Below, piece after piece: positions 25,161 to 35,144 of a stretch of DNA of 36,432 nt; positions within the stretch are counted from its first letter, which is position 1, and every line of letters begins with the position of its first letter. The translations under genes were made by a program, and so were the position numbers. The notes under the pieces were generated by a model. The model was not told the DNA's origin. It did no database searches and saw nothing but the letters and a program-made list of their open reading frames with translations. Source of the stretch: CAYSRM01 sp964475205 (lineage in GTDB: Bacteria > Verrucomicrobiota > Kiritimatiellia > UBA8416 > CAYSRM01); the NCBI GenBank assembly GCA_964475205.1, contig CAYYVQ010000023.1, forward strand, positions 1-36,432. Reading direction: 5' to 3'.

Positions 25161-28100
25161 CTAGTCCATCAGTACTTTGATTCGATAGAAGGCTCCCGAT
25201 GCTTCTTCGCTGTCGTCTGTGAACTCTATCTCTACAGGCCCGTCAGCATCGTCTGTCCTGACTGCTCCCACCTCGTGGTAGCCTTCAGTCAACGACATAG
25301 CCCGTTCGACCTTGTAGAGTCGCAGCGGCATGGCATTCCAGGAAACCTTCACGCCTTCGTCTGTGCGCTCAATGCTGCTGATCACTACCTCCTCGAATGT
25401 CCCCTTGATCTGGGCAGCCTCATCTCCGTTCCACACATCCGCAACACCGTCGCCGTCGCTATCCTTGAAGGACAGCCCCTGCGCGGTTGCCTGCGGAGTC
25501 AGGGTCGAAGACGCGCCCGGCACCAGCACACTGGCCTCCCCGGAAATATCGACATCGCGATACTCCCACTCCGGCACGCTCACTACCATGTCCAGCTTCA
25601 CCGGGCTGGCGGGCAGCGTAGTTGCCGTCCATACTATGCCGCCGTCCGGCCCTTCCTCGGGAGATCCTTCGCCTGACACCGATTCAATGGTCCAACCTTT
25701 CGGCAGTTCCGGTTTCCAGACCAGGCCGGCCAGCGTTGTGCCTTCATACGCCACTTCCGCGGTCACGTCCAGTCTCTGTCCAGGATTGTACCCTGACTCA
25801 TTGACGCTAAGGCTTGCGGATATCTGCGGGACAATCGAGAGTCCCATTATAGACATCGGCCCCACACCTTCGGTACCCACAACATAACCATCATCACTGG
25901 TCTCTGTTTCATCTACACTGTACCCTTGGCGCCAGTAGGCCAGCACCCGGTTAACTTCCTCCGAGTCGATCTCCCCGGTAGTTTCGTCGTAGTCAGCGCT
26001 GTGGACGTGGTCATCCACGGACTCGCCGGTACCCCAAGCGTACCCTGCATCATCTTTCGTATTGGTCGCGAAGTATCCACCGGCTCTCCATATAGCCAGC
26101 ACACGGCCAGCCTCTGTGTACTTGATGTCGCGGTATGGTTCGAGATAGTCCGCGCTATGGTAACGATATGCAGTGAGTTCAGTCAGATTGGTGTCTGCCG
26201 CGCTCGACATATCGTCAGCCCTATAGGATACCGTTGCGTCTACCGTCTGGATCACATCCTGGTTGCCCGGCACTTCAACGCTGTACCAGAAGCTCACCGG
26301 CTCGGTCAGCTCCTCAAGTTCCGTTCCCGTGAACGTAATCTCCCCGGCGGCCACTGTCGGGCTTGCGTCTCCGCCCGCATCCACGAGCGACCAGCCTGTC
26401 GGCAGCGTCGGCTGCCAGGTCAGTTCTTTGAGTGTGCTTGCCCCGAAGTCCAGCGTATTGCTCACCACCATCGGCTTATCATACAGAGCCGACGGCGAGA
26501 AGAAACCGCGCGACGTTTGAGTTGCCGTGACCGGCACCAAGGTATCGAGAATTTCAGCCGTTGTAGTCGGAGCGCCGTCCAGGCTCAGCGTATAGTTCGC
26601 CGAAGCTGCACCGGAGATATCGGTCGCCGAAGTCAGCGACACCTCGTGAGTGCCTACATCCGCGCTGGCGAAAGCCGCCACTGGATCAAGCGACACATCG
26701 CTTTCTTCACCGCTCACAACTCCATCCAGGGTCAGACTGTTATCGACGATGGTCGCATCCGTCGTGCCATCATATTCCTTGTCCGCAGCCGTGAACGATC
26801 CGTCCACCGTCAGTTCCTCCTTGCTTATGGTAAGCGCGCCATTTACGTAGCTGATCTCGTAGTTGTCACTCGTCAGCCCCTCAGGCGTGATCACGTAGTC
26901 GCCGGCGTCAACCGCCGTGATAGCCGTGCCCGAGAAGTCCAGCGTGCCGCCCAGGTCAGTCTCGTCCTCGCCCGTGACGAAGCCGTCGTAGGTCACCGTG
27001 TAATCGTCGGTCGGGAACACCTCGCCGTCGTAGTCCTTCGACTGGTCGTCGGCCGTGACCGTCAGCGCAACCTGATTAATCGTCAGCTCGCCGTCCACGA
27101 AGGTGATGTCGTAGTTGTCACTCGTCAGCCCCTCAGGCGTGATCACGTAGTCGCCGGCGTCAACCGCCGTGATAGNNNNNNNNNNNNNNNNNNNNNNNNN
27201 NNNNNNNNNNNNNNNNNNNNNNNNNNNNNNNNNNNNNNNNNNNNNNNNNNNNNNNNNNNNNNNNNNNNNNNNNNNCTCGTCAGCCCCTCAGGCGTGATCA
27301 CGTAGTCGCCGGCGTCAACCGCCGTGATAGCCGTGCCCGAGAAGTCCAGCGTGCCGCCCAGGTCAGTCTCGTCCTCGCCCGTGACGAAGCCGTCGTAGGT
27401 CACCGTGTAATCGTCGGTCGGGAACACCTCGCCGTCGTACGTCTTCGACTGGTTGTCCGCGGTAACCGTCAGTTCCTTGGCGGTGATATCAAGAGTGCCC
27501 TCTACGAATGACACTGTGTAGTTATCTTCGTTGTCAAGCGTCATTGAATCGAGAGTTATCGCATAGTCTCCGACATCTTCTCCAGCCTCTCTAGTGAGCG
27601 TTACGTCCAGAGAATCACCTGTTTCAAGAGCGCCCTCCGTAAGGCTCCAGTCCAAAGCCGGATCGGCTTCGCCGTAGGTCTTGGACGTGTCCTCCGCGGT
27701 AATCTCAAGAATCATTTTCATCTCAAGCGGGTCCGGAGCCACTGTTGTGTAAATGGGGTCAACTTCACCCGACAGCCAGCTTTGGGCTACTGCCTCAATG
27801 TTCTTGACTCCTTCCTCACCAGACGGAACCTCAACCTTGTAGCTGAATTCAATCGGATTATTACTCAGGTCGCCCGTGAACAGGAGCGAGTTTTCACTTG
27901 TATTCACTTCGGGATCCCCGTCACCGGCGCCTGAACCGTCGACCAGGGACCAACCTGTCGGCAAGCTAACCTCCCAGGCCAGGCCGTCGAGTGTACGATT
28001 CGTGGGATAGGAGAACGAGTTGGTCACCGTTACTTCCTGGTTCGTAGTCGCCTTCGCGTAGTAGCCTACCGACGAATGCGAGGCCAAAAGGCCGGTCATG

Positions 28101-31100
28101 GTCATCTCTTCATCAGAGTACCATGGATCATAGGTTACACCGTCGCTGACTTCATCGCCGGTGCCCAGCTCGTTGTCGGCATGAGTCGGGCCGGTGATGT
28201 CGCCCCACCAGTTATATGTTGCGTCTACGTCCGCCGCATTACCATCATTCACCACGCCATAGGCACTGTTGCCGGCAATCTCATTTGTGTTCGCTGCCGG
28301 ATTGCCAGCATTCGGGCCAAATACAAGGCCCACGTAGTTACTGGTAATAGTGTTATTAGAGATCAACGCATCGTCCACGTCAATGTACAGTCCGTTCTTA
28401 GTGGCGTCCGCATCGTCAATACCTACGCCGCTGAGAGTCGTTCCGGTCATCTCAAAGTCGGCATTGGTGTCCACCACGAAGAAGTAAGGCTCACTATTGG
28501 CCGCCTTCGAGATATTCGCGTTCTGAGCCCTGAACGTCGCGCTATCGGTCACGTGGATTTTGACGTTTTTGGTCTCGTTGGAAACCACAACCTTTGTTAG
28601 ATCGCCCCAGGTATTTGTCGAGGTCGGCCCCGTAACAAGGTAGTCGTCGGTTATTATTATTGTGTCCGGGCTCTCGGTGATCTCAAACGTTCCTTCGATG
28701 AGGGCGCCGTTTACTATCAGCGTAGCGTCATCGCCGATCACCTTGTTGCCTTCCTCGACTATAAGCTTGCCGGTGACCACTACTGTACCGCCGGTGATGG
28801 TAAGATCTGAGCCGATGGTAAGATCACCGTTAACCGTCAGGACTCCGTTTGAAGTCACTTCCGTTGACTCGGTGATCTCGGCGGACTCTTCCACGTCAAC
28901 TTCTTCGTCAACAAGCGCCGGTATCGAGGCTGTATCTTCAGCCGTGATCTGCTCATCCTGGTTGATGATTTCGTCACCCGTGGCGCCGTAATCACCGGTA
29001 ATATCCGTGAGCGTCAAAGTGATCGTTTTGTCAAAGGCAGCCGTGGGTACGACATACACCTCTGTAACTGCTTCAGTGTCTATCGGGAAGCCAGTGTCCT
29101 GAGAACCCCAACCCATCTGGTTGATATCATGCCAGTTGCCTACGTCATCCTTGGCCCAGAGCTGCAAGTCGCTTGCGCCGACGGGTGCAACACGTACGTT
29201 GCCGGCATATGCGAAGTCATTGGCCACATCAACTGCAATGCTCAGCTTGACAGGCGTCATGCCGTCGAAATCGGCATCCACCGGATCGGTCAACGCATCC
29301 TGGACATCGTAGGATGCTGCCAAGTCCGTGAGCACGAATTCGTAGGTGTCATACTCCGAAAGTGTATTCATCGCCTCGTCGGTATACCACGGGAAGTATG
29401 TTACATCGTTAGTAGCGATGTCGCCGGTTCCATCCGGGTTGTCTTCATGTTCCGGACCGCTGGCGGCTCCCCACCAGTTGCTTGCGGCTAAAACCGCTAC
29501 ACCGTTGGTTAGCGCACCGTTAACGCCGCTCTCAGTATTACCCAGAATACTGTTCTCGCTCAGCTCGATGCCGGCGCTTCCGCCACGGACATATACGCCG
29601 CACAGATTGTTGGATATTCCATTGTTCTGAATAGTCCAGCCGGCAGTAGAGCTCAACCGAATACCGCTATTAAACGCCTGGTTTGTTCCACCATCGTGAC
29701 CATAGATGCTGTTTCCGGTCACAGTCACATTAGACTCGTTACCGTTGGCGGCAATGCCGCGATAGTACGTATCATCCCCCCACGGATAGTTGTTTGTCCT
29801 GCCATTATTATAAATCTCGTTGTCCGTGATCCTGACATCCACATCGAACGGACCGGCTTCGCCACCGTTCCACGATTCCGAATGATTGAGCTCGATACCG
29901 AAGAGTTCATTGTCATAGATCTCGTTGTTGTCGATCTCAATGGAGTGGCTGTACGCCAAAGCCGTTCCGCCGACAGCCAGGCTGTCATCAGCCATGTCCT
30001 GGCTTGTATAAATCTCGATCCCCTTGCCGGACCAAGTTCCGGCCGTATCGCCGTCGTAGGAGTTAGAGTGAATCACATTATTCGAAATGCTTGCGTGTTG
30101 CGCGTGGAACAGGAAGACACCATAACTGTTGTCCGTGATGATGTTGTCCCGAATCGTCGTGTTCGTAACACCCATGCCCCACCAGCTATCGAATGTGAAG
30201 TCTGTAGCGCCTGCGGGCTTCGATCCCAGTATGTAGTAGTCACCACCCACGGCGAGACCCGAATTTGTGCGTCCTTGCACCTGCTCGTCGTGATCCTTGG
30301 CGCCCTGGATCGTGAAGCCTTCCACTGTAACGTTGTCGGCAACGATCTGGATGACATCCTTGTCAGCGCCGGCTGTCGGGGCGTTGAGTATCACGCTGCC
30401 CGGATCGGCGGTGTCGCCCGTCAACGTCAGCATCTTGTCTACCAAGATAGGAGCATCATGGTCATACGTCCCGGCGGACACATCAATCGTATCACCCGCA
30501 TCTGCGGCGTCGATAGCGTCCTGAATTGAACTGAAGATGGACGGTACCTGGATTGGGCTTCCGCGCACCACGACGGCTTTGTCGAACGTGTTGACTGTTA
30601 GCACGTTCTCCATGTCCATAGATTCTGCGGAATCGTCCACCTGGATGTCGTTGTTGGTAAACGTATTACCACTAACGGCGGTGATATTCGATGAGGTACC
30701 CGGAGCGTACAGCCCCATAGAGTTACCCTCAATGGTATTATCCTCAATGGTCCAATGCGCCGTATTCGAAAGCCGTATACCCGCGCTGTAAATAGCATCG
30801 GGGCCGTTGTGACCGTAGATGCTGTTTGCCGCAACAGTCACATTCGATTCGTTGCCGTTGGCTGTAATACCTCGGTATAAGTTGTAGGAAGTTTCACCCC
30901 ATGGGTAATTGTCCTGACTGCCGTTTGCGTAGATCTCGTTGTCCGTGATCCTGACATCCACATCGAACGGGCCGGCCTCGCCATCGTGCCACGATTCCGA
31001 ATGATTAAGCTCGATACCGAACAGTTCATTGCTGTAGATGTTGTTATTCGTGATCGCAACATTATAAGTATGCGGCAATGCTGTGCCGCCGACGGCCAGC

Positions 31101-32989
31101 GTATCGTCAGCCATGTCCTGGCTGGTATAGATCGCAATACCCTTGCCGTTCCATATCTCCGTCGTGTCCCCGTTATATGTGTTGCCATAGATCTCGTTCT
31201 CTTCGATGGTCACATTCTGCGAATGGAACGCAAAAATGCCGTAACTGTTATCCGTGATAATGTTGTTCCGAATCGTAATGTTCTCTACAGCCAGCCCCCA
31301 CCAACTGAATGTGAAGTCTGTGGCACCGTCAGGTTTTGACCCGAGAATCAGGTTGTCGCCGCCAAGTGTGATGCCGGAATTGGTCGCACCGCCCGGTCGG
31401 GGATCCCCGCCCACATCCTGGGCGCCCTGGATCGTAAAGCCTTCGATTGTAACGCCATCGGAAACCACCTGGAACACGTCCTTGTCGTCTCCTGAAGTCG
31501 GCGCATTTACAATAACTGTTTCCGGGGAATCCACGTCGCCGCGCAGCGTTACTGCCTTATCAACGCTTATGGGCGCGCCAAGATCATAGGTCCCTGCACT
31601 TACTTCAATGACATCGCCGGCGCTGGCGGCATCAATCGCATCCTGGATGCTGAGCCCGGGACCAACCAGCCAGCCGGTCTCGGTCTCGATGGCGTCGCCG
31701 GCTTCGGCTGCGGCAAGCGCATCGTCATAACTGGTATATGCCACGCCATCGATAATAGCCACGGCGGGCTTGAATGTAGCCGAAAGAGTAGCTTCGGCCA
31801 TCTCGACTTGCGACGCATCAAAGTCGTCATCAGAAGTGATGCTGGTAACCGTCAGATCCGATGAAATATCGCTATCGCCCATGGGCAGAATAATGCTGAT
31901 GTCCCAGACATCGGTCCTGTCATTGTGATTGCTCAAAGCAGTGCGTGTCTGCGCGCTGGGGTTAACCAATTCGACCAATTCGCTCAGCCAGAGTTCGTTC
32001 GTGCCTTCGGTAAGATCCGCCGGATCGCCGAGGGAATTAGTATTGTACGTAATATCAATTTGGGAGCCTTCGGGTATATCCAGAGTGGATTCGAGCAGCG
32101 CGTCCACTTTCCACGCCGGGTCAATGTCGGCTAAATTGTTGCTGTATACAACCGTCGCGGTGACAGGATCGCCTGCCTCGGTCTGGGCGAGAGTCAGGGA
32201 GTCAACTGCGTCGTCGGGAATCGGAGATGCTTCGCCGCCGGACTCAACGGTGAGCTCTGCAAGCTGGGTGTTGTCGCCGGAAAAAGATAAAGAGGAAAGG
32301 TTGAAAGTGTTTGTGTTGGCGGAAAGGAACCATGTGCCGCCATCCTGGGCGCCGCCGGGTGTGGTGTATCCCGCGGCATTAGTGATCTGTACACCGTCTA
32401 CGCTGAGCGCAAAGTAATTTTCTTCGGAAGAGGAATCAAAATCGATTTCAACGGTCAGCCGGAACCAGTCGTTCAGATCTATCTGCGGATCATCGGCCTC
32501 TTCAAAAGTCAGCCATTCGGCTCCTGTAGCGCCGGCTACACGAACATTAAGATTGCTGTTTGAGTCAACAAAGGCTGCGAGCTGGGAGCCGTCGACCATG
32601 CTTTCCGCGTCCGATTGAGTGGCGGCTACAGCCTTGAGCATCAGATCGACTACAACCGGATTGACGGTATTGCCCGGAGTATAACTATTGGTAATGGAAC
32701 CCTGCTCTATAAGAAGGGCTTTTTCCCTCGTCGCGCTTTCAGTGGGATAGCCAAACGTAAGACCTGTGTAATTTGTGGCAACGATTTTGGCGCTGCCGTC
32801 GGCTGAAGCCGACCATCCATCCGGAGCCATGTCCTTGACACCTTCGGAGAAAAAGACGTCACCGGCGCTGTTAGTTTCAAAATTCTCCTCGTAGGGAATC
32901 GCGTTCTCGGCAGCATCCGCCCAGGCTCCGAATGACACCACCATAATCGTTGCGAGAATTGTCATCCATAATTTACCGGCACTCTTCAT
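25161..32989 (-). CDS. Giant secreted beta-helix/MBG-repeat surface protein (interrupted by assembly gap)
   Basis: One gene split by the N-run at 27176-27275; about 2.6 kaa if the missing part is 197 bp. Order: signal peptide (1-27, ending AWADAAE); a LamG-like jelly roll (about 30-250); two similar parallel beta-helix domains, each opening with 'SIQDAIDAA.AGD', starting near residues 447 and 821; 'NWWG...GP' motifs; a GLAWEVSLPTGWS module; tandem MBG repeats with an 84-residue period (27480-26850); YDG-like repeat; LTWQPTLPTGWS module; two HSADY...RVLxxWRxGxY motifs resembling dockerin/EF-hands (25915-26170); GLVWKPELPKGWT module; Asp-rich loop 'DSDGDGVADVW'; and a C-terminal module ending 'FYRIKVLMD'. 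Probably an extracellular adhesin or matrix protein. The ribosome binding site AAGGAG is 8 bases before the ATG. Confidence 0.85.
26850..27480 (-). repeat. Tandem near-identical 252-bp MBG repeats
   Basis: The same DNA (starting CTCGTCAGCCCCTCAGG on the plus strand) recurs at 26869, 27121 and 27276. The first interval is 252 bp (84 codons) and the second contains the gap. Each unit encodes 'VTYDGFVTGEDETDLGG...VDAGDYVITPEGLT'. The near-identity suggests recent expansion or homogenisation. Confidence 0.9.
27176..27275. other. Assembly gap of 100 N
   Basis: An unbroken run of exactly 100 N, the conventional placeholder for a gap of unknown size. It falls within tandem repeats, the expected cause of the break. 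Confidence 0.98.
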
Positions 32990-33246
32990 AGTCCGCTCTC
33001 CTTAGGGTTTATTAGGTGTGATAGTTCGACATAGAAAATCGAGATGGCGCATATCAATCAGGTAGGCCAATGATGCGGCCAACAAGCCGCTGAACGAAGC
33101 TCTCAGATGTTTCCACACTCCTGACATGATTCTGTTTTTATATACTCTTCCAAAGCGTTGGCAAGCTTTTTTTCTTTTTTTTGATTTTTTTCGGGCGAAT
33201 TTTCCAGCTTGAACTACAGCATTGAGAGTGATACCTGTATCCGGCA
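32990..33246. other. Divergent intergenic region
   Basis: 257 bp separating the giant gene (minus) from the FAD-oxidase gene (plus), so it should hold both promoters. A T-rich stretch lies at 33160-33190. CTCCTT at about 32999-33004 is the giant gene's ribosome binding site read on the minus strand. No convincing -35/-10 pair was fixed for either gene. Confidence 0.5.
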
Positions 33247-34782
33247 ATGAACAAAAAAACAAATATTGAGATGCAACTGGAAAAAAAATATCCCGATTAC
33301 CTCCGAGACGAATCGCGAAAAACCGGGACCGCAAAATCCATTTTTTTCGCGAAATCGACTTCAGAACTCGTCGATTATATGAAATCCATGCATTCCTGCG
33401 GCGAAACGATCACAATACAGGGGGCGCGTACCGGCATAGCAGGCGGCGCAGTGCCGGAAGGCGGCAATATTGTAAACCTATCCGGAATGAACCGTGTTAT
33501 CGAAATCCGCGAAGATGAATCCTCGGAGAAAGCATACATTTCCGCAGAGTCCGGACTGCTGCTCCAGGACCTGCGCGACGTTGTTGGAAATCAGGCTTTC
33601 ACCAGACCTTATTTTTTCACGCCAGACCCTACGGAAACAACCGCTTCTATCGGCGGGATGGCGGCAACCGACGCATCGGGAGCCATGTCATACTCGTACG
33701 GACCAACCCGCAATGCAATCAAAAGCCTGGAAGTGATCCTGGCTGACGGCGAGGTTCTCAGACTGGTAAGAGGCCAGAATTTTGCGGAAAACCGCAATTT
33801 CAGGCTCAAGACAGAAACAGGTAAGGTTATAGAAGGCAGCCTGCCGTCCTTTGAAATGCCTGATGTCAAGAATGCGGCGGGCTATTTCATTCATCCAGAT
33901 ATGGATCTTATTGATCTTTTCATCGGTTCTGAAGGAACCCTGGGCATTATATCAAAGGTCGAACTGATCCTTGTTCCGGCCCCGGCGGCAATCTGGGGCA
34001 TAATGATCTTTCTACCTTCGCTTGATTCTGCCATCAATTTTGTTGAAAAAGCGCGCACCTGGCACAATGGCATAGCTGCGCTGGAGCTATTTGACGATAA
34101 ATCTCTTGATCTTCTGCGCAATATGAAGAAAGCCGATGCCGGATTCGAGGATTTACCCGATATTCCGGATCAATGGAAAGTGGCGGTATACGCCGAGTTT
34201 CACGGCAGGGACACCGACTCGGTAGAAGAATCGGCGCTGAATATTACCGAGCTGCTGAACGAGGAAGGCGGCTCGGAGGAAAACACATGGCTGGCATCGG
34301 ATGAGCGGGAAATGCAGAAATTGAAAGACTTCCGACACGCAGTTCCGGAAGCCGTCAACTCGCTGGTGGACCGATACAGAAAAAACGAACCGGAACTGAC
34401 CAAGCTGGGAACCGACCTCGCGGTTCCGGACAACGCATTCAGAGAGATGTTTTCAATGTATACATACGACCTGGCAAAATCAGGCATGGAATACGTCATT
34501 TTCGGCCACGCCGGAGACAACCACGTGCATGTTAATATAATCCCGAAAAAACTCGAAGAGTATGATACAGGCAAAAAGCTATACCTCCGATGGGCCGAAA
34601 AAGTCGTGAACATGGGCGGAACGGTTTCCGGCGAACACGGCATCGGCAAACTTAAACGCGATATGCTTCAATTAATGTATAAAGAAGACATTATTAAACA
34701 GATGCAGGATCTGAAAGAAACGTTCGATCCCGGATGGCAACTGAATCCAGGCGATATGTTTGAAAGACCAAAGGTTGATTAG
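33247..34782 (+). CDS. FAD-binding oxidoreductase, glycolate oxidase GlcD / D-lactate dehydrogenase type
   Basis: 511 residues with a PCMH-type FAD-binding domain (residues about 35-220; 'TIQGARTGIAGGAVPEGGNIVNLSGMN', 'PTETTASIGGMAATDASGAMSYSYG') and a C-terminal FAD-oxidase domain ('YVIFGHAGDNHVHVNIIP', 'GGTVSGEHGIGKLKRDML', 'FDPGWQLNPGDMF'). Enzymes of this family oxidise D-2-hydroxy acids (D-lactate, glycolate, D-2-hydroxyglutarate) and pass electrons to a quinone or ETF. The exact substrate cannot be told from sequence. No iron-sulfur C-terminal extension and no GlcE/GlcF partner lies beside it. The ribosome binding site before ATG 33247 is weak. Confidence 0.92.
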   Translation: MNKKTNIEMQLEKKYPDYLRDESRKTGTAKSIFFAKSTSELVDYMKSMHSCGETITIQGARTGIAGGAVPEGGNIVNLSGMNRVIEIREDESSEKAYISAESGLLLQDLRDVVGNQAFTRPYFFTPDPTETTASIGGMAATDASGAMSYSYGPTRNAIKSLEVILADGEVLRLVRGQNFAENRNFRLKTETGKVIEGSLPSFEMPDVKNAAGYFIHPDMDLIDLFIGSEGTLGIISKVELILVPAPAAIWGIMIFLPSLDSAINFVEKARTWHNGIAALELFDDKSLDLLRNMKKADAGFEDLPDIPDQWKVAVYAEFHGRDTDSVEESALNITELLNEEGGSEENTWLASDEREMQKLKDFRHAVPEAVNSLVDRYRKNEPELTKLGTDLAVPDNAFREMFSMYTYDLAKSGMEYVIFGHAGDNHVHVNIIPKKLEEYDTGKKLYLRWAEKVVNMGGTVSGEHGIGKLKRDMLQLMYKEDIIKQMQDLKETFDPGWQLNPGDMFERPKVD

Positions 34783-34839
34783 CCTGATCTATTCATCAAT
34801 TTTTCGGAATAATATACAAGTCGTTTGCTGATATTTTTT

Positions 34840-34927
34840 TACCACTGATTGCACTGATAACACGGATTTTTGTTTTATATCCATCATTCTTATACTTTAT
34901 CCGTGTAATCAGTGTTATCCGTGGTTA
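34840..34927. repeat. Imperfect inverted repeat, ACCACTGATT...ATCCGTGGT type
   Basis: Arms of about 28 bp match at roughly 23 positions. The sequence consists of degenerate CACTGAT/CACGGAT units, a composition seen in dispersed intergenic repeats of many environmental PVC genomes (general impression, not checked). It could also act as a bidirectional terminator after the FAD-oxidase gene. Confidence 0.65.
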
Positions 34928-34954
34928 AATTTCCTTGCTGTGAATAATCCAGGT

Positions 34955-35112
34955 TAAAAAAGTACAGCAGGTTGTTTCCCAACCTGCTGCGGTGTTGGCC
35001 TGTGCACTATTAGGATGGGTAACATGATTACGGGGAGCAGCGGGTTACGGGATAACCCGCTGTACTTAAAAAAGTACAGCAGGTTGTTTTTCAACCTGAT
35101 GCCGCGTTGGTA
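34955..35112. repeat. Cluster of three REP-like hairpins
   Basis: Hairpin A: CAGCAGGTTG/CAACCTGCTG with a 5-base loop at 34965-34989. Hairpin B: CAGCGGGTTA/TAACCCGCTG with a CGGGA loop at 35038-35062. Hairpin C at 35077-35102 is a second copy of A with one mismatch. A and C are direct repeats sharing the flank TTAAAAAAGTACAGCAGG and a downstream CG.GTTGG. A and B also occur, in opposite orientation, inside both 442-bp repeats. Confidence 0.85.
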
Positions 35113-35144
35113 TACGGTCGAAAACCGCCAGATAGGAGAATACA

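Larger units (their letters stand above)
34783..35144. other. Repeat-rich intergenic region upstream of the polyol dehydrogenase
   Basis: No gene. It holds an imperfect inverted repeat (34840-34867 with 34899-34927) and three successive hairpins (34965-35102), described separately. AGGAG at 35134-35138 is the ribosome binding site of the next gene. Confidence 0.7.

Noticed and set aside
25926..27305. 459-codon plus-strand ORF opposite the giant gene
   Set aside because: Mirror frame of the MBG-repeat coding sequence, runs through the N gap and has no recognisable domain; the minus-strand frame has signal peptide, domains and ribosome binding site.
26850..27480. CRISPR-like regular repeats
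   Set aside because: The 252-bp period is coding (84-residue protein repeats) with no short repeat-spacer pattern and no cas genes.
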